Source: Actinomycetota bacterium
Lineage (GTDB): Bacteria > Actinomycetota > Acidimicrobiia > Acidimicrobiales > RAAP-2
Assembly: GCA_021324045.1 (NCBI GenBank)
Contig: JAJPJV010000011.1
Span: 62,001-126,000 of the forward strand
Direction of reading: 5' to 3'
Length of the DNA stretch: 64,000 nt
Below the pieces are notes generated by a model that saw nothing but the letters and a program-made list of their open reading frames with translations, searched no databases and was not told the DNA's origin. Of this stretch, positions 27,160-36,033 are shown one piece after another; position 1 is the first letter of the stretch, and every line of letters starts with the position of its first letter. A program made the translations under genes and the position numbers.

Positions 27160-27966
27160 TCAACCGATGCGCAACGGCAGTGGCGCATCGTAGGCGGCCT
27201 TCGCTTGCGCTGCCGTCAGGTAGTGATTGACCACGAGCTGATCGAGCACGTGGCGCTGGCGTTCCTTGGCCAGTCTGAAGTGGACGATCGGGTCATAGGC
27301 AGAAGGCGCCTGGGGAAGCCCCGCCAGCATGGCAGCCTCGGCCCAGCTCAGGTGGTCGGGGGTCGTGCCGAAATATCCCCGAGCAGCGGCGACGTCACCC
27401 CAGTAGCCGTTCCCGTAGTACACGACGTTGAGGTACATGTTGAGGATCTCGGGCTTGGAGTACGTGAGGGCGAGCTTGACCCCGAGCCCAACCTCTTCGA
27501 GGACGGCGCCGAAGCTGTGGCCGTGCCCGTAGAGCTGCTTGGCGAGCTGCTGGGCGATGGTGCTTCCTCCGGGATCGGCGTTGGTGTGCAGGGCAGCGAG
27601 CGCGGCACGGGCCGCGCCGTCGAACACGTTCACTAAGACGTTCGAGTAGAAGTGCTCGTCTTCGACCGCGACCACCGCATCTCCGAGCTTGGTCGGCACA
27701 GGCAACGAGCTGAGCTGTCCGTGATGGGCGCGGACGATCGCGGCAACCCGCTGCGGCGCGTCGGCCACCCCTGGCAAGGACAACTCGTAGCCAATCCCGG
27801 CGACGAGGAGCACCAAGGCGACACCCAACACCACGACCACCACCCGCGCGAGCAGGCGGAGGCCCCGGTGCGCGCCGTGCGGACACCGCTGACGCCGTGC
27901 ATCGCGACCGGACCCATGGAGCTCGGGCGCGTGGCTGCGCCGGGGATGCTCCGAAACGAGCGTCAT
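27160..27966 (-). CDS. Monofunctional peptidoglycan glycosyltransferase (GT51)
   Basis: The 268-residue product has a cytoplasmic basic tail, one membrane anchor (about residues 38-62), and a GT51 domain with the conserved motifs AVVAVEDEHFYSN (catalytic Glu), GGSTIAQQLAKQLY, and KPEILNMYLNVVYYGNGYWG. No penicillin-binding transpeptidase domain follows, so it polymerises lipid II only. It is convergent with thiC and divergent from the OsmC gene. In many actinobacteria such short forms accompany bifunctional enzymes encoded elsewhere. Confidence 0.9.
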   Translation of the reverse strand: MTLVSEHPRRSHAPELHGSGRDARRQRCPHGAHRGLRLLARVVVVVLGVALVLLVAGIGYELSLPGVADAPQRVAAIVRAHHGQLSSLPVPTKLGDAVVAVEDEHFYSNVLVNVFDGAARAALAALHTNADPGGSTIAQQLAKQLYGHGHSFGAVLEEVGLGVKLALTYSKPEILNMYLNVVYYGNGYWGDVAAARGYFGTTPDHLSWAEAAMLAGLPQAPSAYDPIVHFRLAKERQRHVLDQLVVNHYLTAAQAKAAYDAPLPLRIG

Positions 27967-28147
27967 CCCCCAGGCTACGGCGCCGGCGAGCCGGCGTGTG
28001 GTCGGGGGCCGGTGCCCGAAGGGACGGCGGCCAGTCCCCTCGACGCCCAGCGACTGCTGGTGCAGGCCGCCCCCTCGACGGCAATCTCGAAATGGCCGCC
28101 CCTACCCAGAGGCGCCGTGGCAGCGAGTCTCGTCGTAGGGTGGATAA

Positions 28148-28672
28148 ATGAGCGATCACGCCAACAGGACCGAGGGATCCGCGGAACGAGAGGCTGGCGC
28201 CGTCCGCCTCGACCTCGAAACGGGATACCGCTTCCGCGTCGACCTCGGACCAGAGTTCCCGCCGCTGATGATGGACGAACCCCAACCCCTCGGAGCGGGA
28301 AGCGGCCCCAACGCTTCTCGGGTGCTGGGGGCCGCCGTGGGGAACTGCTTGAGCGCCAGCCTCTTGTACTGCCTCCGGCGTGCACGCATCGAGGTCGACG
28401 GGCTGCACAGCGAAGTGCAGGTCGTCCCTGAACGCAACAGTGAGGGCCGCCTTCGCATCGGCAGCATTCGGGTGCAGCTGCACCCAACGCTGCAGCCCGG
28501 CAACGAGGGTCGGTTCGCGCGCTGTCTCGACCTCTTCGAGAACTTCTGCGTGGTCACCGAAAGCGTGCGCAGCGGCATCACAGTCGAGGTGAGTGTCGAA
28601 CCGATTGGGGCCGATGCTGATCCGTCGAACCTCGAGGAACCCCATGAGCCCACCGGTCAGGAGGAGGGGTGA
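28148..28672 (+). CDS. OsmC/Ohr-family protein
   Basis: The 174-residue product has the OsmC pattern GPNASRVLGAAVGNCLSASLLYCLRR with the first redox cysteine in GNCLSAS and the second in FENFCVVTESVRSGI. The family reduces organic hydroperoxides with dithiols. The central helix sequence and the C-terminal position of the second cysteine match the YhfA-like or general OsmC group rather than Ohr proper. The start ATG at 28148 follows GGGTGGATAA. The C-terminal 25 residues are acidic and probably disordered. It is divergent from the GT51 gene by about 180 bases. Confidence 0.88.
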   Translation: MSDHANRTEGSAEREAGAVRLDLETGYRFRVDLGPEFPPLMMDEPQPLGAGSGPNASRVLGAAVGNCLSASLLYCLRRARIEVDGLHSEVQVVPERNSEGRLRIGSIRVQLHPTLQPGNEGRFARCLDLFENFCVVTESVRSGITVEVSVEPIGADADPSNLEEPHEPTGQEEG

Positions 28673-28689
28673 CAGGGCGACCCAAGCTC

Positions 28690-28925
28690 AGGCGTCAGGC
28701 CAGCACTGCGGCATCCGGCTGCGAGGGGCTGAGCATCCGCTCCCCACGTCGACCTCGTCGACCCCGTCGGACACGTCGTCGAGGAGCTGGCCGAGCTGCC
28801 TGCAGCCCAGCGTCCACGTTGCGCCGGCTCTTCGGCGGGCTCCCGATGCGACGAGGGTCGCAAGCATCTCCTCGACCAAGAAGGGCACACCACACCCTCA
28901 GAGCGTGCCCACACAAACCGGGTGA
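28690..28925 (-). pseudogene. Decayed fragment of a LuxR/AAA-type regulatory ATPase
   Basis: On the minus strand one frame reads VPFLVEEMLATLVASGA, and the preceding bases in another frame read ARSEG. Together they rebuild the R-S-E-G-x-P-F-x-V-E-E-M-L segment found after the ATPase domain of large MalT/LuxR-type or cyclase-associated regulators. The two pieces are out of frame and nothing else of the roughly 900-residue protein remains. It fills most of the 377-base gap between the OsmC and amidohydrolase genes. The match is short, so the call is tentative. Confidence 0.35.
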
Positions 28926-29049
28926 GGCGCGGAATGGTCGTGCAGGCCCGCGTCTGGCCGAAGGCGTGCCGACAGAAGACGGGTCGTTGCACGCTGGTTC
29001 GCGCGCGCCGGCCGACGCGTGTGGCGCCTCCGGTACGCCGATCGCAACG

Positions 29050-30321
29050 TCAGGCCGGCGCGTGTGCGAGCTCGTAGCGGCGCCGGTACTCGGCCTTGGA
29101 AGTCTCCGATACATCGACCCCTGCTTCTGCCGCCCGGCGGCGCAACGCGCCCACAGTCGCTTCCTCGCGAGGGACGTGGGCGAAGGGATCGAAACCAAAG
29201 AAGCGTTGCACGTTCTTCCAGGTGATCATGTCGATCTCTTCGTCACTGCAGCCCGCGGCTTCGAGCTCGGCGTGGAGGATCTCGGGAGAACGCGGCCAGG
29301 TGCTGTCAGAATGCGGGTAGTCGCACTCCCAAGCGATCGTCTCGACCCCCATGCGGTCGCGCAGGCGCAGCGCTGAGGGGTCCGTGATGAAGCAGGCCAG
29401 GAAATGCTCCCTCCACACCTCGCTCGGTGTCTTGCCCGGGGGCAGCTTGTCCAGGTGCGTCCAGGACTGATTGACGACATGGCGATCGAGCCGGTCGAGG
29501 AAGAACGGCACCCATCCGATCCCGCCCTCTGAGAGCGCGAAGCGAAGGTCCGGGAAGCGGCGCAGCAGGCCCGAGAGGATGAGGTCGACCGCGGTGATGG
29601 TCATCACCTGCGGAGCAAGCAGGATGATGTCATCGGTCATAGCGTCGGGAGGACGCTTGATCAATCCGAACGCCCCCGCGATGTGCAGGCACGGAATGAG
29701 GTTGTGGTCGACCAGAACGGAGAACAGCGGGTCGAAGTGCCCGCTTGCATAGGTCGGGAGCCCCACCCCGTAGGGGGTCTCCGGCAGGCTCACCGCGACG
29801 CAGCCTTTCGCTGCGACGCGTTTGGCCTCGGTGATCGCCGCGTCCAGGTTGAAGATGGGCAGGATTGCCAGCGGGATGAACCGCCCGGGATGCTCGCCAG
29901 CCAGTTCGTCGATCGCCCAGTCGTTGTACGCACTGACCGCGGCGATCGTGACGTCCGTATCTGCGGTGCCGGCGAGATGGGTTCCCGAGAACCCCGCGAA
30001 CGTGGGGAAGTTCATCCCTGCGAGCACCCCGTTGGCGTCCATGTCCTTGACGCGTTCGTCAATGTCGTAGCAACCGGGACGCATCTCGGAGAAGTCAACC
30101 GGGTCGAAGCCCCATTCCTCCTTCGGCCACGACACCACCGCGGCCAACCCCGGAACCCCGACCGTGGCACCCTGGAAGACCCACTGGTCCCGGCCAGTTG
30201 CATCCTTGACCAACCTGGGGGCCTCGCTCTTGTACTTCGCCGGCATGTGCTTCTCGAACATGTCCGGCGGCTCGACGCTGTGATCGTCGATGCTGATCAG
30301 GATCATGTCTTCGACCCTCAT
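29050..30321 (-). CDS. Amidohydrolase family 2 protein, paralogue 3
   Basis: The 423-residue product starts ILISIDDHSVEPPDMF (first metal strand, D-x-H reduced to D-D-H), has a central histidine in LIPCLHIAGAFG, and the final strand WECDYPHSDSTWPRS. The C-terminus extends about 50 residues past the barrel. It is the last of three tandem amidohydrolase genes on the minus strand, 49 bases after the second, presumably one operon started from the inverted repeat at 32957-32989. Substrate unknown; large hydrophobic active-site loops in this subgroup often go with oxygenase pathways. Confidence 0.88.
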   Translation of the reverse strand: MRVEDMILISIDDHSVEPPDMFEKHMPAKYKSEAPRLVKDATGRDQWVFQGATVGVPGLAAVVSWPKEEWGFDPVDFSEMRPGCYDIDERVKDMDANGVLAGMNFPTFAGFSGTHLAGTADTDVTIAAVSAYNDWAIDELAGEHPGRFIPLAILPIFNLDAAITEAKRVAAKGCVAVSLPETPYGVGLPTYASGHFDPLFSVLVDHNLIPCLHIAGAFGLIKRPPDAMTDDIILLAPQVMTITAVDLILSGLLRRFPDLRFALSEGGIGWVPFFLDRLDRHVVNQSWTHLDKLPPGKTPSEVWREHFLACFITDPSALRLRDRMGVETIAWECDYPHSDSTWPRSPEILHAELEAAGCSDEEIDMITWKNVQRFFGFDPFAHVPREEATVGALRRRAAEAGVDVSETSKAEYRRRYELAHAPA

Positions 30322-30370
30322 GGCATCCCCTTTCTCTCGATCAGCCCGCTGGCTCAGCCCTTACCGCCCG

Positions 30371-31630
30371 TCACCGGATCTCTCGCCGGTATCGACCGAC
30401 TCCCAAGGCCTTTTCGATCGATCCGCCCATGATGAACGCCTGGTCCTCCAGGGGAAGGTCCTTCACGACCTCTGCGTAGGCCAAGGGGTCCTCCATTCCC
30501 TCGGGGTGGGGGAAGTCCGAGCCCCACATGAGGTGGTCGACGGGAATGCCCAGGTCGATCAAACCCTTGGGGTCGGGCTCGTGGAAGGCGTGCACCCAGA
30601 TGTTGCGGTTGAACACCTCCACGGGGTTCTCGTCGAAGAGCACAGAGCTCTCTTCGTAAACACGCTGGAGCTTCGCGTAGAACGGCCGGATCCAGCGGTT
30701 GCCGAACTCCACGGGCATGAACTTGAGCCGCGGGAACCGGGTGGCCAGGCCATGACCGATGATCGAAGCCAGCGCATCGATGAGGTGGTCCTTCTCCGAA
30801 GAGAGGATCACGAACGCCGGGTTCGCCCGCCGGGCCTTGCGCGCGATGCTCATCTCGGTGTCACGAAGACCTTCCCACTCGTTGAGATAGCGCTGGTATC
30901 CGGGGTCACCGTTGTGCATCCCGACGACGAGATCGAGCTCTTGCACCCGCTCCCAGAAGGGATCGAACTCCGGCAGGGCGAAGGAGCGCCGGCCCTTCCA
31001 GGTCGGTACCGGGGCCACCCGCATCAGGAAGATCTTGGCGCCGCGCTCGGCGATGAACTCCAGCTCGTCGAGAGCCGGGCCATTGCCCCCGGCCAGCGAG
31101 ATGATCGGCGTCGCATAGAGCACGTCGGAGTAGACGTAGCTCCAGTGCTCGTACATCCAGCGGTTCAGCGCGTGGATCACCGCGAGCACAGCGTCAGGGT
31201 CGTCAGCCATCCGCTCCTCGACGGCACTGGCGAGGGTCGGCCACAACAGCGTGCGGTCGATACCCATCTCCTTCATGAGCTCGAGACGTGGCTCGGGATC
31301 GAAGAAAGCCTCGATGCTGGGCATCGCCACGAGCTTCGGCAGCCCGGTCGCACGTTCGCCGAACCCTTTTCCGCCCTTGGTGACGTCGTACCCGGCGCCA
31401 CCGGGGACGGCGACCTTGGCGAACGTCGGATTCGGGATGTAGTTGGAGATGCGGTCCCGAAGGGCGAGCTGAGTGCGTCCTTCGACCTCGACGTACTTGA
31501 CGATGCCTTCGTACTCGGGAGGCAAGAACTTCGTCATCGCCTCGGGGGTCTCGTAGAGATGGTTGTCCGCGTCGAAGGTGGTGTATGGAAGCTCCCGGTG
31601 GATGACGTGGATGTACTCAATGTCGGTCAA
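30371..31630 (-). CDS. Amidohydrolase family 2 protein, paralogue 4
   Basis: The product (about 419 residues) begins TFDADNHLYETPEAM about 17 residues in, has a central histidine in LVVGMHNGDPG, and ends with WGSDFPHPEGMEDP. The open frame reaches 31693, but a TTG at 31630 has an AAGGAGAG site just upstream and leaves a 76-base gap to the previous gene, so I prefer it. Middle gene of three tandem paralogues. The four metal-site elements are intact apart from the shared D-x-H change. Confidence 0.87.
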   Translation of the reverse strand: MTDIEYIHVIHRELPYTTFDADNHLYETPEAMTKFLPPEYEGIVKYVEVEGRTQLALRDRISNYIPNPTFAKVAVPGGAGYDVTKGGKGFGERATGLPKLVAMPSIEAFFDPEPRLELMKEMGIDRTLLWPTLASAVEERMADDPDAVLAVIHALNRWMYEHWSYVYSDVLYATPIISLAGGNGPALDELEFIAERGAKIFLMRVAPVPTWKGRRSFALPEFDPFWERVQELDLVVGMHNGDPGYQRYLNEWEGLRDTEMSIARKARRANPAFVILSSEKDHLIDALASIIGHGLATRFPRLKFMPVEFGNRWIRPFYAKLQRVYEESSVLFDENPVEVFNRNIWVHAFHEPDPKGLIDLGIPVDHLMWGSDFPHPEGMEDPLAYAEVVKDLPLEDQAFIMGGSIEKALGVGRYRREIR

Positions 31631-31706
31631 GACACTCTCCTTCCTTCGGTTTCCAACCTCCAGCCCCATGCCGGGCTGGAGGTTCTCGGGCAACGATGGA
31701 CCTCGG

Positions 31707-32915
31707 TCAGGCCGCGATCCCGAACAGCCGACCTGCGTTGGCGCCCATCACCTTCTTTTCCGTCTCCAGTGGCACGTGGTGCTCCCGCATCCGCTCGACC
31801 GCCGGGTCGGGGGGATCCGCGTCGTGGTGGGGGTAGTCCGACGCCCAGATCAAGTTGTTGGGGTACAGCTCCACCAGTGCCGGCGCGGCGTGCTCTGCCG
31901 CCTCGAAGGAGATGAAGCACTGGCGGGCGAAGAGCTCGCTTGGCAGCGTCTTGATCGGCAAGTCGCCTGCGAGGCGTCGGACGAGCAGGTAGAAGCGCTT
32001 GTCCAGGCGATCCAGGATGCCCGGCACCCAGGTGCAGCTGGATTCCAGGAATGCGATCTTCATTCCCGGGAACCGGTCGAGGACCCCGTGGAACATGAGG
32101 CTGCTCAGCGTCACGATGTTGTCCATCGTGAACGCCAGTGTCTCCCCGAGCTCAGGGATACCAGCCTCGACGCACCAACGCGTCCCGCCCTCGAGCTCGG
32201 CGGTGGGGAATGGGTGGAAGATCAGGGCGAACCCGGTCTCCTCCAAGGCTCGCCAGAACGGGTACCAGCGCTCCTCGTCGAGCCGATGGCCGGCCATGGG
32301 GTTCGGCCGGGCGCCGAGGATGTGGAAGCCCCGAGCCACCACCCGGTCGAGCTCGGCCTTCGCCAGCTCCATGTCCTGGACCGGCAGCATGGCGAGGGGG
32401 TGGAGCCGGTCGCGATCGGCGCTGCAGTAGTCCCAGACCCAGTCGTTGTACGCACGGCACAGTGCAGCGGCGAGCGCCGGGTCCTTGACGCCGGGCACCA
32501 TCGCGAAGAAGGTCGGGATGATGACCGTCTTGTCGACACCTAAAAGATCGAGGTCCTTCAATCGTGCATTGGCATCGAAACCGCCGGGGTTCATGACCTC
32601 GCTGGGTTCCCACATTCGCCCGGCTAAGGGTTTCGCAGCGATCTCCTGGACGGTGATGTAGGGGAAGTACGCGCCGGCGCTGGTCACCGCTCCGGGCGAT
32701 GCCGTCTTCTGGCCGTAGGCGACGGCCAGCTGGTCGGCCTTCGGCCTCATGAACTCCTCCACGACCCAGATGGCCCCCTCGGGGGTGTTCTGGATGGAGA
32801 AGTGCTCGGCCGCGGCCTCCCGGTAGGCGGGGTCGAGGTACTCGGTCCAGATCTCGAGGGGCTCGGTGACATGGCCGTCACAGTCGATCACCGGGTAGCC
32901 GAACTTCTCTGACAT
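31707..32915 (-). CDS. Amidohydrolase family 2 protein, paralogue 5
   Basis: The 402-residue product starts with VIDCDGHVTEPLEIW, has the central strand ALIFHPFPTAELEGG, and the final strand WASDYPHHDADPPD. It is the first gene of the three-gene amidohydrolase operon. The start at 32915 has a GGAG-rich site upstream (revealed on the minus strand as GAGAGGAGATC). The large inverted repeat at 32957-32989 lies about 40 bases before the start, in the promoter position. Its N-terminal region is closest in pattern to paralogue 1. Confidence 0.89.
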   Translation of the reverse strand: MSEKFGYPVIDCDGHVTEPLEIWTEYLDPAYREAAAEHFSIQNTPEGAIWVVEEFMRPKADQLAVAYGQKTASPGAVTSAGAYFPYITVQEIAAKPLAGRMWEPSEVMNPGGFDANARLKDLDLLGVDKTVIIPTFFAMVPGVKDPALAAALCRAYNDWVWDYCSADRDRLHPLAMLPVQDMELAKAELDRVVARGFHILGARPNPMAGHRLDEERWYPFWRALEETGFALIFHPFPTAELEGGTRWCVEAGIPELGETLAFTMDNIVTLSSLMFHGVLDRFPGMKIAFLESSCTWVPGILDRLDKRFYLLVRRLAGDLPIKTLPSELFARQCFISFEAAEHAAPALVELYPNNLIWASDYPHHDADPPDPAVERMREHHVPLETEKKVMGANAGRLFGIAA

Positions 32916-32956
32916 GGCAGATCTCCTCTCGTTCGGTGACTCATGCCTCCTGGGTC

Positions 32957-32989
32957 GCTATACGTTGAGTTATAGCATCAACGTATAGC
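32957..32989. promoter_or_regulatory. Inverted repeat with 12-base arms upstream of the amidohydrolase operon
   Basis: GCTATACGTTGA (32957-32968) is repeated as its exact reverse complement TCAACGTATAGC (32978-32989) around a 9-base A/T-rich spacer. It is in the promoter position of the three-gene amidohydrolase operon. Size and symmetry suit a TetR- or GntR-type operator. No dedicated regulator is adjacent apart from the Rrf2 gene, which ends about 110 bases away. Confidence 0.65.
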
Positions 32990-33097
32990 AGTCGACAAGA
33001 GGTTGTTGACTGCGTCATTGTGACGAGGACCGTTGGCGCTGCCTAGGGACCAAAGTCCCAACGAGCGCCCCGCTCAAGGGGTCACGAGTCGCTCGGG

Positions 33098-33964
33098 TCA
33101 GACGGTCTCGAGCGTGCGTGCCAGGTTGCGCAAGAATGCACGGGCGATCCGCCGGGCACGCTCTCGCGTTTCCGACGGTGTCTCACCGTTGAGCGGGCCA
33201 TCGCGGTGCCAGATGCCGTGGAGCTGGAGTTCGCAGCGCTGCTCGTCGATGTCGACGACGGTCAGGTCTCCCTCGAAATGACCGAGACGGTCCGGCGCCG
33301 TGAGCCGCCAGGCCGTGAGATACCGCTGCGGTGGCGTCCTTCGCCGCGGGGGCCGGTCGGCAGCGATGGAAACGTACGCTTCAGGAGTGCCGAGGAGCTC
33401 GCCGAGCTGCGTGCTGATGCGCGTCAGCGCGAGGTGGGTGTCGGCGCTTCCGAGCTCGACGTGCGCGCGATCGCTGACTTCGACGGCGCTGGGGTGCGAC
33501 CGGTGAGCATCACTGGGTACCTCGTAGGCCCCCGCGGCGATCGCGCGATCACGCCGGGCGAGCTCGGCGAGACTGGTCTCTGCGAGGACCGTTCGGAGGC
33601 GGCTCGTCGCTTCCGACCAGGTCTCGTGCAACGGGCATACCTGGTCCCAGCGGCAAGGACCGCTCCCCAACGCGCAACGCTCGGCGCGCAGAGGGCCCTC
33701 TGCTGCCTCGATCACTTCGAGGACGCTGATCGCTGACGGCTCCCTGGTGAGCCGGTAGCCCCCCTGCTTACCGGCCTTCGAGGTGACGAGCTGCGCCCGA
33801 ACGAGGTCCGCCAAGATCTGGGCCGCAAACGTCGCCGGAACCTCGGTGTCGACGACAAGCTCGCGGATCTTGCGATACCCGCCCTCCTCGAAGGCTCTCG
33901 CGAGGAACAGCGCTGCCCGGGTCACGTAATCGCCGCGGCGCGAGAGCGTCATATCCACCGACAT
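33098..33964 (-). CDS. Rrf2-family regulator with three cysteines and an additional C-terminal domain
   Basis: From the chosen start the product has 288 residues, about twice the usual Rrf2 length. Residues 5-120 are a normal Rrf2 domain: LSRRGDYVTRAALFLARAF, the DNA-reading region TFAAQILADLVRAQLV, wing GKQGGYRLTREP, and cysteines C97-x6-C104-x5-C110 in the position where NsrR/IscR-type proteins hold an iron-sulfur cluster. Residues about 165-288 form a second domain with HFEGDLTVVDIDE and ELQLHGIWHRDG, similar in pattern to the protein at 37571-38347. ATGs at 33952 and 33991 are other possible starts. It is divergent from cox1; a motif site lies between them. Likely an NO or redox sensor, by family. 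Confidence 0.85.
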   Translation of the reverse strand: MSVDMTLSRRGDYVTRAALFLARAFEEGGYRKIRELVVDTEVPATFAAQILADLVRAQLVTSKAGKQGGYRLTREPSAISVLEVIEAAEGPLRAERCALGSGPCRWDQVCPLHETWSEATSRLRTVLAETSLAELARRDRAIAAGAYEVPSDAHRSHPSAVEVSDRAHVELGSADTHLALTRISTQLGELLGTPEAYVSIAADRPPRRRTPPQRYLTAWRLTAPDRLGHFEGDLTVVDIDEQRCELQLHGIWHRDGPLNGETPSETRERARRIARAFLRNLARTLETV

Positions 33965-34002
33965 CAGGCTACCGGCTGCCAATCGGTCCACAAGCCATGG
34001 TC

Positions 34003-34018
34003 TCTACGTTTATCTTGA
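34003..34018. promoter_or_regulatory. Copy 1 of the TCTAS-N6-STAGA motif, Rrf2/cox1 divergent promoter
   Basis: The site reads TCTAC-GTTTAT-CTTGA, nine of ten arm positions matching TCTAS-N6-STAGA. It is 39 bases upstream of the Rrf2 start and about 170 bases upstream of the cox1 start, in the A/T-rich part of the gap. Such a place fits Rrf2 autoregulation. Confidence 0.45.
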
Positions 34019-34185
34019 CACTCAACGTGCATGGTCATATAAAAGGTGAGTGCCAGGCACGCCTTAGCCGACAGGCCAGTTGACGTGCTGGCCATGCGAG
34101 GGCGAGCCCGGGCGCAGCGGTGCGGGCCCCGACGAAGGACCGCGTGCGATCACAAGGTTGCCGTGATGCGGGTGAGGGTTCTGTG

Positions 34186-35892
34186 ATGGCGGACACGATC
34201 GAAGGAGTCAGCGGCGCGGTCGCGCCAGCACTCGGCACTGCCGTCGTGCACGAAGGTCACGAGGCGGCCGGTCCGTCAGGCGTGCTCAAGTGGCTGACTT
34301 CCACCGATCACAAGGTCATCGGGAAGAGCTACACAATCACCTCGGTTCTGATGCTGGTGCTCGGCGGCATCTACGCGTTGGTGATCCGCCTCCAGCTCGC
34401 CGATCCCCATCAGGCGCTGGTCTCGAACCAGACCTACAACCAGCTCTTCACCATGCACGGCACGCTCATGATCTACCTCTTCGCGGGGCCCTTTGCCTTC
34501 GCCGGCCTCGCGAATTACGTGGTGCCGTTGCAGGTGGGTGCTCCGGACATGGCGTTTCCTCGCCTGAACGCGCTTTCGTACTGGCTCTATCTCACCGGTT
34601 CAGTCACCATGCTGATGAGCCTCATGGTCATCGGCGGACCGGCGTCCTTCGGGTGGGTCGCCTATGCCCCGCTCTCGGAAGCCGCCAACTCGCCGGGCAT
34701 GGGCGGCGACCTTTGGATCATGGCGCTCATCCTGACCGGCTTCTCTGCCATCTTCACTGGGGTCAACCTGGTGGCGACCATCTTCTACCTGCGAGCGCCG
34801 GGCATGACCATGTTCCGGATGCCCATCTTCACCTGGAACATGCTCGTCACCGCGATCCTCATCCTCATCGCGTTCCCTCCGCTCACGAGCGCATTGGTCA
34901 TGTTGTTCTGTGACCGGCACTTCGGAACGCACATCTTCACCGTTCAGGGTGGGGGATCCCCGATCCTCTACCAGCACTTGTTCTGGTTCTTCGGGCATCC
35001 GGAGGTCTACATCCTCGCCCTTCCGTTCTTCGGGATGGTCACCGAAGTGCTGGCGGTCTTCTCCCGCAAGCCGGTCTTCGGCTACAAAGGCATGGTCTTC
35101 GCCACCATGACCATTGCCGCCCTCTCCACGGGGGTGTGGGCGCACCACATGTTCACCACCGGGGTCGTGCTCCTGCCGTTCTTCTCTCTACTCAGCCTGC
35201 TGATCGCCGTTCCCACCGGGATCAAGTTCTTCAACTGGATCGGCACCATGTGGCGAGGCCAGATCCATTTCACGACCGCAATGCTCATGGGGATCGGGTT
35301 CCTCCTCACCTTCATCATCGGTGGCATCACCGGGATCATCCTCGCTTCCCCGCCGCTGGATTTCTTCACCCATGACACCTACTTCGTGGTTGCCCACTTC
35401 CACTCAGTGGTCATGGCGCTGGTACTGGCAGGGATGGCCGGGATCTACTACTGGTACCCGAAGATGACGGGACGGATGCTGCGCGAAGGCCTCGGCAAGG
35501 CACAGTTCTGGTTCCTCTTCATCGGATCGAACGTCACGTTCTTGCCCCAGTACGTCCTGGGCCTCCACGGAATGCCCCGGAGGATCTCCCAGTACCCCCT
35601 CGATCCCTCCTGGCACACCCTCAATGTCGTCTCGACGATTGGCGCTTTCATGATCGCCGTGTCCTTCGTTGTCTTCGTGGCGAACGTCTACGAGTCCTGG
35701 CGTCGCCCGGTACTCGCAGGCGACAACCCCTGGGACGCCCACACCCTCGAATGGTTCACCACTTCACCGCCGCCTCACCACAACTACACGCATCTTCCGA
35801 GGATCCGATCGGAGCGACCGACGTGGGACTACCACCACCCCGACCGCCCCGCAGTCCACAGCCAGAGCCAAGAGCTCGCCGCCTCACACTGA
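34186..35892 (+). CDS. Heme-copper oxidase subunit I (cytochrome c oxidase-type, coxA/ctaD-like)
   Basis: The 568-residue product has 12 or more membrane segments and all hallmark residues of subunit I: heme a/CuB histidines in FTMHGTLMIYLFAGP, FFGHPEVYILALPFFG (His-Tyr pair, so an A-type oxygen reductase rather than NO reductase), WAHHMFTTG, and THDTYFVVAHFHSVVMALV. The start at 34186 (MADTIEG) has a GGTGAGGG site; the frame upstream to 34120 has none. No subunit II, III or heme A synthase gene is near, so the partner subunits must be elsewhere. It is divergent from the Rrf2 gene. Confidence 0.93.
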   Translation: MADTIEGVSGAVAPALGTAVVHEGHEAAGPSGVLKWLTSTDHKVIGKSYTITSVLMLVLGGIYALVIRLQLADPHQALVSNQTYNQLFTMHGTLMIYLFAGPFAFAGLANYVVPLQVGAPDMAFPRLNALSYWLYLTGSVTMLMSLMVIGGPASFGWVAYAPLSEAANSPGMGGDLWIMALILTGFSAIFTGVNLVATIFYLRAPGMTMFRMPIFTWNMLVTAILILIAFPPLTSALVMLFCDRHFGTHIFTVQGGGSPILYQHLFWFFGHPEVYILALPFFGMVTEVLAVFSRKPVFGYKGMVFATMTIAALSTGVWAHHMFTTGVVLLPFFSLLSLLIAVPTGIKFFNWIGTMWRGQIHFTTAMLMGIGFLLTFIIGGITGIILASPPLDFFTHDTYFVVAHFHSVVMALVLAGMAGIYYWYPKMTGRMLREGLGKAQFWFLFIGSNVTFLPQYVLGLHGMPRRISQYPLDPSWHTLNVVSTIGAFMIAVSFVVFVANVYESWRRPVLAGDNPWDAHTLEWFTTSPPPHHNYTHLPRIRSERPTWDYHHPDRPAVHSQSQELAASH

Positions 35893-36033
35893 ACTGCCTG
35901 AGATCAGCGTCGTCCGCCGAGATGCGCGATGGCGGTCGTCCGCTTGGGCCAAGCGGTGACTTCGTGTCCACCGCTGCCTCATCGTTGATCCCCCGATGGG
36001 ACATCCGTCTCGTCCTGAGCCTTCGGAGGCACA

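Noticed and set aside
34186-35892. Nitric oxide reductase (NorB) instead of oxidase subunit I
   Set aside because: The His-Pro-Glu-Val-Tyr cross-link motif of oxygen-reducing enzymes is intact, and NorB-specific glutamates are not seen.
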